DNA of 64,000 nt from DASRAU01 sp035638075. GTDB taxonomy: Bacteria; Acidobacteriota; Polarisedimenticolia; Gp22-AA2. The notes beneath the pieces were generated by a model. That model had not been told where the DNA came from, did not search any database, and saw nothing but the letters and a program-made list of their open reading frames with translations. Each line of letters begins with the position of its first letter. The first letter of the stretch is position 1. The position numbers and the translations under genes are program-made. Where the stretch lies: positions 210,973 through 274,972 of the forward strand of contig DASRAU010000041.1 of the NCBI GenBank assembly GCA_035638075.1, written 5' to 3'. This document shows, piece after piece, positions 46,558 to 55,696 of the stretch.

Positions 46558-47331
46558 ATGTCGGGCAAGATGCGCCGGATCGCCTGGGTCCTGATCGCCG
46601 CGCCGCTTCTCTTCGGCCGCTGCGCCTTCAATCGGGCCGCGGTGGTCCCTTTGCCGACCATGGCGCAGGCGCTGCGTCCCGGCGGGCCCGCGTCCAACCT
46701 GATCGTCTTCCTGCCGGGCAGGCGCTCGCATCTCGGCGACTTCGAGAGCAACAGGTTTTTCGACATGTCCCGGGAACGCGGGATCGATGCCGACCTGGTC
46801 GAGACCGATCTCCACCTCGGCTACTACACGGACGGAACCTACGCCACGCGACTCTGGGAGGACGTCGTCTCGCCCGCCCGGGACGCCGGCTCCACGCGGA
46901 TCTGGCTCGTCGGGATCTCGCTGGGCGGGGCCGGGGCGATCGGGTTCGCGCGCGAGCATCCCGACGCGATCGCCGGGCTCATCCTGCTGAGCCCGTTCCT
47001 GGGTCCGCCCGAGATGCTGGAAGGGATCCGAAGCCAGGGCGGTCTCGCGACCTGGTCTCCCGACCCGACCGCCGCCCCCGGTTCGCTCAAGTGGTTCATC
47101 GAGCAGAACTGGGACTTCCTGCGCCACGCCGGAGAAGGCTCCCGGCCGCCGATCCTCTACCTGGGCTACGGTCAGGACGAGCCGATGGTCCCTTCGCTCG
47201 ATCTGCTGGCCGGCACGCTTCCCGCCGATCGGGTGATTCGCGTCCCCGGCGGCCACCGCTGGAACACCTGGAGGACGCTCTGGGCCGAGATCCTGAGTCG
47301 GCTCGGCTCCGAACCCCGACGCGGCGACTGA
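46558..47331 (+). CDS. Alpha/beta hydrolase, probably exported
   Basis: A 257-residue protein with a short hydrophobic N-terminus (RIAWVLIAAPLLFGRCAF) that may be a signal or lipobox-like anchor. The fold motifs are LIVFLPGRRSHLGDFES near the start, the nucleophile elbow VGISLGGAGA, the acid region YLGYGQDEPMV and a His in VPGGHRWNTW. It is a serine hydrolase of unknown substrate. It diverges from the phosphoketolase. Confidence 0.75.
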   Translation: MSGKMRRIAWVLIAAPLLFGRCAFNRAAVVPLPTMAQALRPGGPASNLIVFLPGRRSHLGDFESNRFFDMSRERGIDADLVETDLHLGYYTDGTYATRLWEDVVSPARDAGSTRIWLVGISLGGAGAIGFAREHPDAIAGLILLSPFLGPPEMLEGIRSQGGLATWSPDPTAAPGSLKWFIEQNWDFLRHAGEGSRPPILYLGYGQDEPMVPSLDLLAGTLPADRVIRVPGGHRWNTWRTLWAEILSRLGSEPRRGD

Positions 47332-47382
47332 GACGTGTCCATCGCGCACCTGCGGTAGCATCCGTCCCCCAGGGGGATCTGT

Positions 47383-47616
47383 ATGCCACGCTCGCAGAAA
47401 GTGCCGATCGCGCTCGCGTTGTCGCTGTTCGCTCTCCTGCTCGCCCCCGCGACCGCGTACGCCGGCGGAGACGTGAACTTCCTGATCGGCGGCAAGCCGT
47501 TCATGAACGGCTGGGACCCGGTCGGAAACCAGTCGACCTTCGGAGTCGAAGTCACTTTCGGGCGGGAGACGTGGCCCGTCTGGATCGCCATCTGCGCGGT
47601 GAGCGGTGTCCGCTAG
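47383..47616 (+). pseudogene. Truncated exported (barrel-like) protein, 77 residues
   Basis: A signal peptide (IALALSLFALLLAPATAYA) leads into GGDVNFLIGGKPFMNGWDP and FGVEVTFGRETWPVWIAI, which look like the first strands of an outer-membrane barrel. The frame then stops after another dozen residues, exactly where the convergent amidohydrolase gene ends (overlap of 4 bases). A barrel needs far more strands, so the 3' part seems lost by deletion or frameshift. It could alternatively be a genuine small periplasmic protein. Confidence 0.5.
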
Positions 47617-49445
47617 TTAGCGGACGCGGCCTTCGTCGCGGGGGCGAGCGTCCCGGTGTCGTAGACGACCTTGCCGCCGAGCACGGTCAGCAGGACGCGC
47701 GTGTCGGAGATCTTCGTCACCGGGATCTTGAAGAGATTCTGATCGAGCACGATGAGGTCGGCATCCCTGCCGGTCTCGATCGATCCGCGCGCGTTCTCCT
47801 CGTGCATCTCGTAGGCGGCGTTGATCGTGTGCATGCGCAGGACGGCGAGCAGGTCGGGGATCGCCTCGGACGGCGCCAGCGGACCCGGATAAACACCGGG
47901 ACCCTGCTCCCCCGTGCGCGTGATCGCCGTTTCGATCTGCACGAACGGCAGGAGGGGATCGACCGGGTAGTCGCTGCCGCCGGCGACCACCGCGCCGGTG
48001 CGCCACAGGCTGAACGCGGGGTACATGCGGTCATAGACCTCGTCCGCGATGTAGCCGCGCGTGAAGTCCACCGAGTAGCCGTCGCGTCGCGGCCACTGAA
48101 GCGACATGCTGGCGACGACGCCCAGCCGGCCGAAGCGCGGGATGTCGGCCGGGTCGATCGCCTGCAGGTGCGTGATGGTGTGGCGGCGATCGTGGTCTCC
48201 GTTCGCCTTGCGGGCCGCCTCGAAGTCGTCGAGCGTGTCCCGGACGGCGCGGTCCCCGATGGCATGCACGTGGATCTGCCAGCCGGCGCGGTCGAGCGCC
48301 ACGAACCCCTCGCGCGCGTCGGCGCAGGACGGGTCGGGACCGCGCGACGGACCCGGGCGCCAGTCGGGAGCCGCGGCGGTTCCGGCGTTCTTGCGGTACG
48401 CGGCGAGCATCGCCGCGGTCTGCGCCGGGTATTCCATGACGCCGTCGCAGTAGACCTTCACGGCATCCACGGTGATGAGGCCACCCGCCTGCTTCTTGAA
48501 GGCGTCGAGCGCCGCGATCTGGCGCGCGAGTTCTGACGCAACGTGGTTGCCGCGCACGAACGAGGCGGAGAGTCCCAGGTCGGCGCGCAGGGTCATCTTT
48601 CCCTGGTCCCGCAGCGCCGCCCACGCGGCGATCTGGTCCTCCCCGCCCCCCGGCACGAAGATCGAAGTGACCCCCTGGAGGTTGGCGTCGGCCTGCGTGC
48701 GCGCGACGCGATCGATCCGCATCGCGTCGGTCACCGGGCGCTCGTCACCCCATGTGTCGGAGAGATCGAAGTCGGCGAAGAAGCCGTTCAGCTCGCCTGT
48801 GGCGTCGCGGCCGACTGCTCCATCCGGCGGATCGGGCGTGTCCTTGCCGAGGCCGGCGTTGGCGATGGCCTTGCTGTTCAGCCAGAACTTGTGACCGTCG
48901 GCGTTGCGCACCAGGACCGGGCGCGTGGTCGCGAGCGAATCGAGGTCGCGGCGCGTCAGCATCGTTCCCGGCGGCTCGACCGCCTCGCCGAAGAAGCTCA
49001 GCGCCACGAAGCGCATGTTGGTGTCCTTCAACGCCGCCTGGTCGGGCGCGTCCAGGCATGCCTGCAGCTTCGCCAGGATCTGCGGGATCGTGCCGCCCTG
49101 GTACCCCATGCGGCAATCGGTCGGCCGGGTGCCGTGGAAATGGCCGTCGATGATCCCCGGCATCACCATGCGTCCGCCGAGGTCATAGACCTTCGTGCCG
49201 GGACCGATGTACGCGCGCGCCTTCTGCGCCGGCCCGACGAAGACGATCTTCCCGCCTCCGATCGCCACGGCCTCCTGGAACTCCGGCTTGCGCCCCGACG
49301 GCGGAGGATCTCCTGGACGCACCTCGACGCCATGGAAGACCAGCACCGCGCCGTCGAGGAGGACGGTGTCCGCCGGCTGCGGCTTCGCCAATGCCGCCCC
49401 GGGGAGGAGCAGGAAAAGCAGGGCGACCATCATCATCTTGTTCAT
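47613..49445 (-). CDS. YtcJ-like amidohydrolase (exported)
   Basis: A 610-residue metal-dependent hydrolase of the YtcJ/amidohydrolase-3 family. A signal peptide (MMMVALLFLLLPGAALA) indicates export. Ligands are visible in MPGIIDGHFHGTRP, HVHAIGDRAV, HTITHLQAI and AGGSDYPVDP. The C-terminus carries GSIETGRDADLIVLDQN. Such enzymes hydrolyse N-acyl or cyclic amide bonds. The ATG at 49445 overlaps the aminotransferase stop by 4 bases (ATGA), so translation is coupled. A much longer in-frame extension runs through the aminotransferase and is discarded. Confidence 0.88.
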   Translation of the reverse strand: MNKMMMVALLFLLLPGAALAKPQPADTVLLDGAVLVFHGVEVRPGDPPPSGRKPEFQEAVAIGGGKIVFVGPAQKARAYIGPGTKVYDLGGRMVMPGIIDGHFHGTRPTDCRMGYQGGTIPQILAKLQACLDAPDQAALKDTNMRFVALSFFGEAVEPPGTMLTRRDLDSLATTRPVLVRNADGHKFWLNSKAIANAGLGKDTPDPPDGAVGRDATGELNGFFADFDLSDTWGDERPVTDAMRIDRVARTQADANLQGVTSIFVPGGGEDQIAAWAALRDQGKMTLRADLGLSASFVRGNHVASELARQIAALDAFKKQAGGLITVDAVKVYCDGVMEYPAQTAAMLAAYRKNAGTAAAPDWRPGPSRGPDPSCADAREGFVALDRAGWQIHVHAIGDRAVRDTLDDFEAARKANGDHDRRHTITHLQAIDPADIPRFGRLGVVASMSLQWPRRDGYSVDFTRGYIADEVYDRMYPAFSLWRTGAVVAGGSDYPVDPLLPFVQIETAITRTGEQGPGVYPGPLAPSEAIPDLLAVLRMHTINAAYEMHEENARGSIETGRDADLIVLDQNLFKIPVTKISDTRVLLTVLGGKVVYDTGTLAPATKAASAN

Positions 49446-50557
49446 CGGGCCGCCATCATACGCTTGGCGCCCAGGTCGTCGAGGGTGCGCGACAGGCTCC
49501 TGAGCCCGTGCGCGAGCGCGGGGGGCGCGCAGCCGAAGCTGAGGCGCACGAAGCGCGGCGACTCGAAGAATCGGCCGGGAACGACCAGCGTGTCGTAGCG
49601 ACGCAACAGGCGGCGCGCGAACCGGTCGGAGTCGATTCCCTCGGGCAGTCGCGCGAACAGGACGTTGCCGCCGGGAGGGAGGTGCGCCTCGAGACGCGCC
49701 TCGCGCTCGAAGAAGCGCCGCATCGCTTCGAGGTTGGGACCGAGGACGGACCGGGCCCGCCGGCGGATGGCGGGCAGGCGCCGCAGCGCGGCGAGCGTCA
49801 TCGCCTCGCCCGGGGCGACGCCGTTGACCCCCAGCAGGTCGTGGATCAACCCCGCCTTCCGGATGATCTCCCTGGGCCCGAGAATCCAGCCGGCGCGCAG
49901 GCCGTCGAGACCATAGGCCTTGGTCAGGCTGTTCGTGGTGATGACGTTGGTCCACGCGTGCACCGACGACTCGGTGCGCGCGCCGAAGAGGCATTCGAGG
50001 TAGACCTCGTCCACGAGGAGGTACGCGCCGGCGCGCGCCAGGATGCGCGCGCACTCGCGGAGAGTCTCCATGCTGATTCGGGCGCCGGAAGGATTGTGGA
50101 GGTTCGTCACGATCGCCAGGCGCGTGCGCGGCGTCACGAGCGACGCCAGGCGGTCCGGGTCGATCGCCCAGCCCTCGGCGAACCAACGATCGAGCCGGCG
50201 GACTTCGGCTCCCATCGCCTCGGGGATGCGCAGGAGCGGCTCGTAGGTGGGACGCTCGACGATGACCTCGGCGCCGTCACCCGCGCCGTCGAGCGCCGCC
50301 GCGCACGCCACCCAGTTGGCGAGGCTCGTTCCCCCCGAGACGGTCAGGACCCTGTCGGCGGCGACGCGATACCGCCGGCCGAGCGCCTGCCGCAAGGGCG
50401 GCCAGCCGTACCCCGCGGCGTGTGGCGTCTCGAGGGCGCGCGACGGAAACCGCAGCAGCCGGATCGGGCACGGTGGCAGACCGCTGCGCGCCAGGTTGCT
50501 CCTGGCTCCCGGAGCCGCCTTGGCCCAGCTCATGTAAGCGATCTCGGGGAACTTCAC
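49442..50557 (-). CDS. Class I/II PLP-dependent aminotransferase
   Basis: A 371-residue fold-type I aminotransferase. The PLP lysine lies in NSLTKAYGLDGLRAGW; the preceding TNLHNPSG (Asn), VDEVYLE (Asp/Tyr) and VLTVSGGTSLANW (phosphate loop) are typical. The C-terminal arginine that binds the substrate carboxylate is in FVRLSFGC. The substrate is unknown. It lies 22 bases downstream of an APC permease and overlaps the amidohydrolase, so import, hydrolysis and transamination may serve one amino compound. Confidence 0.9.
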   Translation of the reverse strand: MKFPEIAYMSWAKAAPGARSNLARSGLPPCPIRLLRFPSRALETPHAAGYGWPPLRQALGRRYRVAADRVLTVSGGTSLANWVACAAALDGAGDGAEVIVERPTYEPLLRIPEAMGAEVRRLDRWFAEGWAIDPDRLASLVTPRTRLAIVTNLHNPSGARISMETLRECARILARAGAYLLVDEVYLECLFGARTESSVHAWTNVITTNSLTKAYGLDGLRAGWILGPREIIRKAGLIHDLLGVNGVAPGEAMTLAALRRLPAIRRRARSVLGPNLEAMRRFFEREARLEAHLPPGGNVLFARLPEGIDSDRFARRLLRRYDTLVVPGRFFESPRFVRLSFGCAPPALAHGLRSLSRTLDDLGAKRMMAAR

Positions 50558-50579
50558 CTCGGTGTCTCCCCCGGCCCGT

Positions 50580-51932
50580 TCATCGGCTGCCGCCGGCCGC
50601 GACGCGCCCGCGCGCCGCCACGAGCGGATAGGTGGCCGCCGCCAGGAGCAGGATCGCCGATCCGATGCACGACTGCATGGGATAGACGAAGAAACAGTTG
50701 AGGACGATCCCGAAGGCGACCGCGACGAAGACCAGCGTCGTGACCGGGTGCCCCGGCATGGCGACCAGCCCGACCGGGGCGGCCGGGCGGCGCCGCAGGA
50801 CGAAGATCGCGGCCACGGTGAGCCCGAAGAAGAGCCAGTCGGCGAACACGACGTAGGAGAGCAGCTGGTCGTAGGTGTTCGAGGCGAGCAGCACGATCGA
50901 CACGCCGGCCTGGAACCAGAGCATGAAGACGGGTGTGCGGAAGCGCGGGTGCAGCCTCCCGGCCGGCGCGAGGAACAATCCGTCGCGCGCCATGGCGTAG
51001 TAGAGGCGCGGCGCGGTCAGGATGATCACCGCGAGAAAGCCGAGCGCCGACACCAGGATGAGGGCCGCGACGAAGCGCGCCCCCGCCTCCCCCCCCACCG
51101 CCCGGGCCGCGTCCGAAGCGAGCGCCGGCGACGCCGCCATCTGCGCCGGCGTGAGCACGTGCAGATAGGCGAGGTTGAGGCTGACGTACAGGACGATCAC
51201 CAGGAGGACGCCGAGGACGTTCGCCCGCGGCAGGTTCCTGGCCGGATCGCGGATCTCCCCCGCCACCGAGCCGCAGTTCTGCCAGCCGCCGTACGCGAAC
51301 ATGATCGGCACGAGCGCGGTGAACAGCAGCCCCGTCCACGAGAGGCTCGGCGCGGCGAGCACCGCCAGGTCGTAGCGGCTCGCCGGGGGACCGGCGCGCA
51401 GGAAGGCGACCGCCACGAGGCCGAGGATCCCCGCCACCTTCACCGCCATGAGCGCGTTGTTGACGCGCTTCCCCGCCCGGATGCCGACCGCGTTGATCGC
51501 GGTCAGGACGACCAGCACCGCCGCGGCGGCGAGGCGGATCCCCGCCGGCCCCAGCGGCAGGATGGAGGCGCTGACGTACGAGGCGAACAGGATCGCCACC
51601 GCCGCGATGGAGCCCCCATTAATAATGAAGAGGAGCGCGATGCCATAAAGGTAACCGACGACCGGATGCCAGGCGCGCGCGAGGTAGACGTACTGGCCGC
51701 CGACGACCGGAAGCCTCGACGCCAGCTCGGCGTACGCGAACCCGCCGAGAAGCGCCAGCACGCCGCCCGCGACCCACGCGGCGACGATGAGGATCGGCTC
51801 GCCGACGATACGCGCGACGTTCGACGGGTTGGCGAAGATGCCGACGCCGACGATCGCGCCCGCCACTACGACAGCGGCATCGAGCAGCCCCAGCTCGCGC
51901 CGGAACTCTACGGCGCCGGACATCTCGGGCAT
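50580..51932 (-). CDS. APC family amino acid permease
   Basis: About 450 residues with 12 predicted TM segments. The APC hallmarks are AGAIVGVGIFANPSNVA in TM1, GGVLALLGGFAYAELASRLP in TM2 and the later ILTAPRLYYAMARDG. It takes up amino acids or related amines. I choose ATG 51932, preceded by GGGGGA, over ATG 51968, which overlaps a TACCAT that looks like the -10. It is first of a three-gene operon with the aminotransferase and amidohydrolase. Confidence 0.88.
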   Translation of the reverse strand: MPEMSGAVEFRRELGLLDAAVVVAGAIVGVGIFANPSNVARIVGEPILIVAAWVAGGVLALLGGFAYAELASRLPVVGGQYVYLARAWHPVVGYLYGIALLFIINGGSIAAVAILFASYVSASILPLGPAGIRLAAAAVLVVLTAINAVGIRAGKRVNNALMAVKVAGILGLVAVAFLRAGPPASRYDLAVLAAPSLSWTGLLFTALVPIMFAYGGWQNCGSVAGEIRDPARNLPRANVLGVLLVIVLYVSLNLAYLHVLTPAQMAASPALASDAARAVGGEAGARFVAALILVSALGFLAVIILTAPRLYYAMARDGLFLAPAGRLHPRFRTPVFMLWFQAGVSIVLLASNTYDQLLSYVVFADWLFFGLTVAAIFVLRRRPAAPVGLVAMPGHPVTTLVFVAVAFGIVLNCFFVYPMQSCIGSAILLLAAATYPLVAARGRVAAGGSR

Positions 51933-51958
51933 CAGCGCGTCCCCCGCACGCGGCCGGG

Positions 51959-51968
51959 ATGGTAGCAT
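51959..51968. promoter_or_regulatory. Overlapping divergent -10 elements
   Basis: TACCAT on the minus strand (51964-51959) faces the permease, and TAGCAT on the plus strand (51963-51968) faces the next exported-protein gene. The hexamers overlap by 2 bases, so polymerase can probably occupy only one at a time. Confidence 0.4.
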
Positions 51969-51988
51969 CGGGCACCTGGAGGACCTCC

Positions 51989-52609
51989 ATGAGCGGGATG
52001 ACGCACCGATTGTTCCGGATCGCCCTGGCCACCCTGCTGCTGACCGGTCTGGCCGGCGCGAGCCGCGCCGAAGACAAGAAGAAAGAGGAAGCGACCCCGG
52101 CCCCCGCGCGCAAGGTCCTCGTCATCGCGAAGGTCCAGGAGGAGGCGAAGCGGCGGGCGCTCGAGGAGGAGGCCCGAATCGAGCTCAAGAAGAAAGGCGT
52201 CGAGACGATGCTGAGCGCCGACGTGATGACCGAGGCCGACTTCGCCTCCGAGGACAGCATCCGCCGGAGGGTGGAGAGCCTCGGGGTGGACGGCGTCCTC
52301 GGCTACGTCCCGCTGCGGGTCGACGAGACTCAGAAGACGTCTTCCGCCAGCCTCAGCATCGGCATCGGCGGCTACGGAGGTGGGGGGTTCGGCATGATGG
52401 TCGGCGGCACCGTCCCGATCGGCGCCAAGACGACGATCATCCGCACCGTGCAGCTGCGCGCCCGCTTCTGGGCGAAGCCCTTCTCCGGCCCCGCCTGGGA
52501 GAAGGTCTACAGCGAGAAGCTCGAGGCCGACACCACGCGGCTGACGCAGTCCGTCGCCTACGACTCGGTGAAGACCCTCAAAAAGAAGAAACTGATCCCG
52601 GCGAAGTGA
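51989..52609 (+). CDS. Exported protein of unknown function
   Basis: A 206-residue protein with signal peptide (LFRIALATLLLTGLAGASRA) followed by a Lys/Glu-rich segment. Its central region (VLVIAKVQEEAKRRALEEE; SLGVDGVLGYVPLRVDE) resembles proteins with a nucleotide-like alpha/beta fold seen in lipoprotein assembly factors. A Gly-rich loop follows (GIGGYGGGGFGMMVGG), then a beta segment (LRARFWAKPF). The ATG has GGAGG at the right distance. The 3' end overlaps the convergent TPR gene by 32 bases. Confidence 0.6.
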   Translation: MSGMTHRLFRIALATLLLTGLAGASRAEDKKKEEATPAPARKVLVIAKVQEEAKRRALEEEARIELKKKGVETMLSADVMTEADFASEDSIRRRVESLGVDGVLGYVPLRVDETQKTSSASLSIGIGGYGGGGFGMMVGGTVPIGAKTTIIRTVQLRARFWAKPFSGPAWEKVYSEKLEADTTRLTQSVAYDSVKTLKKKKLIPAK

Positions 52610-54284
52610 CGGGCTTCCCCTCGAGGTACGCCCGGGCCCGCGCCAGCTCCGGCCGCTGGCCGTCGCCCTCTTTCGCCAGGTCCACCAGGCGGCCGTAATA
52701 GTCGCGCGCCAGCTCCGCCTTGCCGGCGCGCTCGGCCGCGAGCGCGGCGCCGGCCGTGGCGCGGTAGCGGCCCGGGTTGAGCTGCAGCGAACGCTCGTAC
52801 GCCGCGAGCGCTTCGCCGGGACGGTCGAGCTCCAGATCCAAGTCCCCCAGCAGCTCGCGGATCGGCACGATGGCTCCGGGGCTGACCGGGTGCTTGCCGA
52901 GCGCGTCCTCTTCGTCGGCGGCGCCGCTCAGTGTCGCAATGGCTTCGTCGGGGCGCTTCTCGGCCCAGGCAATCCAACCCGCCACCGCGCGCTGCTGCAG
53001 CTCCAGCTGCTTGCGGAAGAACGCCGCGTTCGGCTGGTCGCTCGCGTCGTGCAGCTCCCTCATCCGGCCCATGGCGCGACGGGCGCCGGCGAGGTCGCCG
53101 GTGTGCACGAATCCCAGAGCGCGCGCGAATTCCACGTGCGCGGAGTCGAAGGGGAATTTCGCCACCAGGGCGGCGCGCGGCGGGGCCAGCGCCACCGCCT
53201 CCTTCCAGGCCTGGCGTTCGAGGGCCAGGCGCGCGGGAATCGCCCCGGCCGCATAGGCCACGGCGAAATCGACCTCCGGCGAGCTCTTCTGGATCTGCGC
53301 CAGACGGTCCGCCACCCCCTGCGCCTTCTGATCCTGCGCCGTCTGAAGGTAGCCGTAGGCCAGGTAGTCGAGGGCGTGCAGCTCGTTGTAGTTCGCCGCG
53401 CCGGGATGGTAGCGGCTGGCATAGTCGCGGGCGGCCTGCGCCGAGGCCAGGTTGCCTGCGATCGACTTCTGCCACATCCCCAGCCGCGTATAGATGTGCG
53501 ACGGCATGTGGAGCGCGTGCGGCACCCACGGTGCGAGGCTGGCATAGAAGTCGGCGGCCGGCAGCCCCTTCGCCGCCAGCGTCGGATAGTCGTAGGCGTG
53601 GATCAGGTAGTGCACCAGCCCCGGGTGGTTCGGGTTCTTCTTCCACAGCGGCTCGAGGATCGCCGCCGCCTTGAGCTGGGTCGGCAGGTCTTCCTCTTTG
53701 GGGCTGGAGAGAATCAGCGACAGCGCGTAGAACGCCGCCGCCTCGACATCGTCCGGATACTTCGCGTGCAGCTTTTCGAGGGCGTCCGAGAAGGCGGCGC
53801 GCCGCGCGCGGAAATCGGTGGGCCCGTGGCAGCTCTGCCCGGCGGGCCCGGTGCCGGTCTCCTTCGCGGAACGGTAGAAGGAGGCGACGGCGGCGATGTA
53901 GTCGCGCTCCCGCTCGGTCTTCGCCTTCGCCGCTTCCGCTCGCTCGATCGCCTTCAGGCCGGCCTTGAGGTCGTCGTCGCTCGGCGGCGACCAGATCGGG
54001 TGGTACCAGGTCATCGCCACGCCCCAGGAGGCCATGGCGCAGGACGGGTCGAGGGACGCCGCCGATTCGAACACCCGCCGCGCCTCCTCGTAGAAGAACG
54101 AGTGGAGGAGCGCCACGCCACGCAGGAGCTCCGGCTGCGCTTTCGCGCTGCACGACGTGGGGAACACGACCGTGCCGACCTTGCCGAGGTCTCCGAGGGC
54201 CGGCGATCCGGCCGCGAAGGCGGGCGGTGGCGCCGCCGCCAGGAGCATCGTCGGAAGGATCGCCGCGAAGAACATCCGCTTCAT
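52578..54284 (-). CDS. Exported TPR-repeat protein
   Basis: A 568-residue exported protein with signal peptide (FFAAILPTMLLAAAPPPAFA). Several TPR-type helical pairs are visible: HSFFYEEARRVFESAASLDP, EKLHAKYPDDVEAAAFYALS, EALAAYERSLQLNPGRYRAT and AELARDYYGRL. A His/Tyr-rich stretch (HYLIHAYDYP; HALHMPSHIYTRLGMW) recurs in this family and might bind metal, but no enzyme activity is evident. The ATG is preceded by GGAGGG. Upstream in-frame starts would spoil the signal peptide. Confidence 0.8.
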   Translation of the reverse strand: MKRMFFAAILPTMLLAAAPPPAFAAGSPALGDLGKVGTVVFPTSCSAKAQPELLRGVALLHSFFYEEARRVFESAASLDPSCAMASWGVAMTWYHPIWSPPSDDDLKAGLKAIERAEAAKAKTERERDYIAAVASFYRSAKETGTGPAGQSCHGPTDFRARRAAFSDALEKLHAKYPDDVEAAAFYALSLILSSPKEEDLPTQLKAAAILEPLWKKNPNHPGLVHYLIHAYDYPTLAAKGLPAADFYASLAPWVPHALHMPSHIYTRLGMWQKSIAGNLASAQAARDYASRYHPGAANYNELHALDYLAYGYLQTAQDQKAQGVADRLAQIQKSSPEVDFAVAYAAGAIPARLALERQAWKEAVALAPPRAALVAKFPFDSAHVEFARALGFVHTGDLAGARRAMGRMRELHDASDQPNAAFFRKQLELQQRAVAGWIAWAEKRPDEAIATLSGAADEEDALGKHPVSPGAIVPIRELLGDLDLELDRPGEALAAYERSLQLNPGRYRATAGAALAAERAGKAELARDYYGRLVDLAKEGDGQRPELARARAYLEGKPVTSPGSVSSF

Positions 54285-54328
54285 GTGCAGCCCTCCAGGG
54301 ACCTTTTTAACCGATTCGCCGCTCGCGA

Positions 54329-54356
54329 TGTAACTTTTCCCCGCCTCCTGCATACC
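54329..54356 (+). promoter_or_regulatory. Candidate ECF sigma promoter
   Basis: TGTAAC at 54329-54334, 16 bases, then CATACC lie in the gap before the CPBP gene. TGTAAC/GGAAC-type -35 boxes are typical of ECF sigma factors, and an ECF sigma gene follows two genes on. Autoregulation of the cluster is plausible. The gap 54285-54426 holds nothing else I recognise. Confidence 0.35.
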
Positions 54357-54426
54357 TCTCGATGACAGGGAGCGGGCCGGCACCTCGGGAACGAGGCGCG
54401 CACCCGCCCTGATTCCGGAGCTCGCC

Positions 54427-55179
54427 GTGTCCAACGTCCCCGTGTCCCACGTCCTTTCCGAACCGATCTCCCCCATTCCCAACGATGTGTCGGCGCGGCC
54501 GGTCCCGATGCGCCTGCGCCCGATGGTGGTTCTCGTCCTGGTGTTCCTGGCGATGGCATCGTGGGGCGCGCTGGCGCAGCATCGGTCGGCCGCCCATTCC
54601 AGCACCCTGCAGGTTCCGGCCAGCCCGGCCGCCATCTACGCCGGACTGATCCTCATGGAGTGGGGGCTGGTGTACTACGTCTGGAAGGCGGCTCTCGGCG
54701 GCAGCACCGTCTCGCTGCGGGACCTGATCGGCGGGCGCTGGAAGACGCTTCGGGACGTCGCGGTCGATGTCGCCATCGGGCTCCTGACCTGGGGCGCGTG
54801 GACCCTGGCGAGCTGGCTGTGGGTTTCCTGGGCGAGACCCGATTCGGCCGCCTCGGTCGATTCGCTCCTGCCGCACCGACCCCACGAGATCGCGCTCTGG
54901 ATTCTCCTGTCGCTGAGCGCCGGATTCGGCGAGGAGCTGGTGTTCCGCGGCTATCTCCAACGCCAGTTCCACGCCCTCACCGCAAGCGCGCCGCTCGCCC
55001 TGGTGCTCCAGGCGGCCCTGTTCGGCGTCTCGCACGGGTACCAGGGAGTTTTCGCCTGCACCCGGATCTTCGTCTACGGCCTGCTCTTCGGCGGCCTGGC
55101 GATCGGGCGGCGCTCGCTGCGACCGGGGATGGTGGCGCACGCCTGGACCGACATCGCGAGCGGGCTCCTGCTCAATTAG
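54427..55179 (+). CDS. CPBP family intramembrane glutamic protease
   Basis: A 250-residue polytopic membrane protein. The CPBP motifs are clear: FGEELVFRGYLQRQF (glutamates and arginine), GVSHGYQGV (first His) and VAHAWTDI (second His). It directly precedes the ECF sigma and anti-sigma genes. Intramembrane proteolysis of an anti-sigma factor is a known theme, mostly with site-2 proteases, so a link here is only inference. The start is GTG. Confidence 0.85.
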   Translation: MSNVPVSHVLSEPISPIPNDVSARPVPMRLRPMVVLVLVFLAMASWGALAQHRSAAHSSTLQVPASPAAIYAGLILMEWGLVYYVWKAALGGSTVSLRDLIGGRWKTLRDVAVDVAIGLLTWGAWTLASWLWVSWARPDSAASVDSLLPHRPHEIALWILLSLSAGFGEELVFRGYLQRQFHALTASAPLALVLQAALFGVSHGYQGVFACTRIFVYGLLFGGLAIGRRSLRPGMVAHAWTDIASGLLLN

Positions 55180-55192
55180 GCATCATGAGCGC

Positions 55193-55696
55193 GTGACCGA
55201 TTTCGAGGGGCTGTATCGGCGCTACGCGCCGGAGGTGTTCCGCTTCGCACTGTACCTGTCGGGGAATCGCAGCGAGGCCGAGGACATCACCTCCGAGACG
55301 TTCGTCCGCGCCTGGACGTCGTCCGCTCCGATCCGCACCGCCACGGTGAAGGGATACTTGTTCACCATCGCGCGTCACCTGCATCTGGAAGGGCTGCGCC
55401 GGAGCCGCCGCCACGTCGAGATGCCGGAGACCTTGACCGAGACGCTGCCGGATCCGCGGATCGGCCCCGACGCCCTGGCCGAGCGCGTCTCGGAGGTGGC
55501 GGCCGCGCTCCGGGCGCTGCAGCGACTGCCGGAGATCGACCGAGCGGCGCTGCTGATGCGCGCGGCCGACGACATGCCGTACGAGGAAATCGCGCGGGCG
55601 CTGAATCTCTCGCTCGCGTCGGTCAAGGTCCGGATTCACCGCGCGCGGCTGGCGCTGCGGGAGCCGGGTGAACGAACCCAGGGAGAGAGCACATGA
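55193..55696 (+). CDS. ECF-type RNA polymerase sigma factor
   Basis: A 167-residue sigma70-family factor. Region 2 is seen as ALYLSGNRSEAEDITSETF then VRAW; region 4 as LQRLPEIDRAALLMRA, YEEIARALNLSLASVKVRIH. There is no C-terminal extension. The GTG start lies 13 bases after the CPBP gene. The stop overlaps the next gene's ATG (ATGA), a common sigma/anti-sigma coupling. Confidence 0.93.
   Translation: MTDFEGLYRRYAPEVFRFALYLSGNRSEAEDITSETFVRAWTSSAPIRTATVKGYLFTIARHLHLEGLRRSRRHVEMPETLTETLPDPRIGPDALAERVSEVAAALRALQRLPEIDRAALLMRAADDMPYEEIARALNLSLASVKVRIHRARLALREPGERTQGEST

Noticed and set aside
43230..48536. A 1,768-codon open frame on the plus strand
   Set aside because: It runs antisense across phosphoketolase, VirJ-like hydrolase and amidohydrolase genes with clear family motifs; its product is Arg/Val/Asp-biased and has no domain. 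Long antisense frames are expected in very GC-rich coding DNA.
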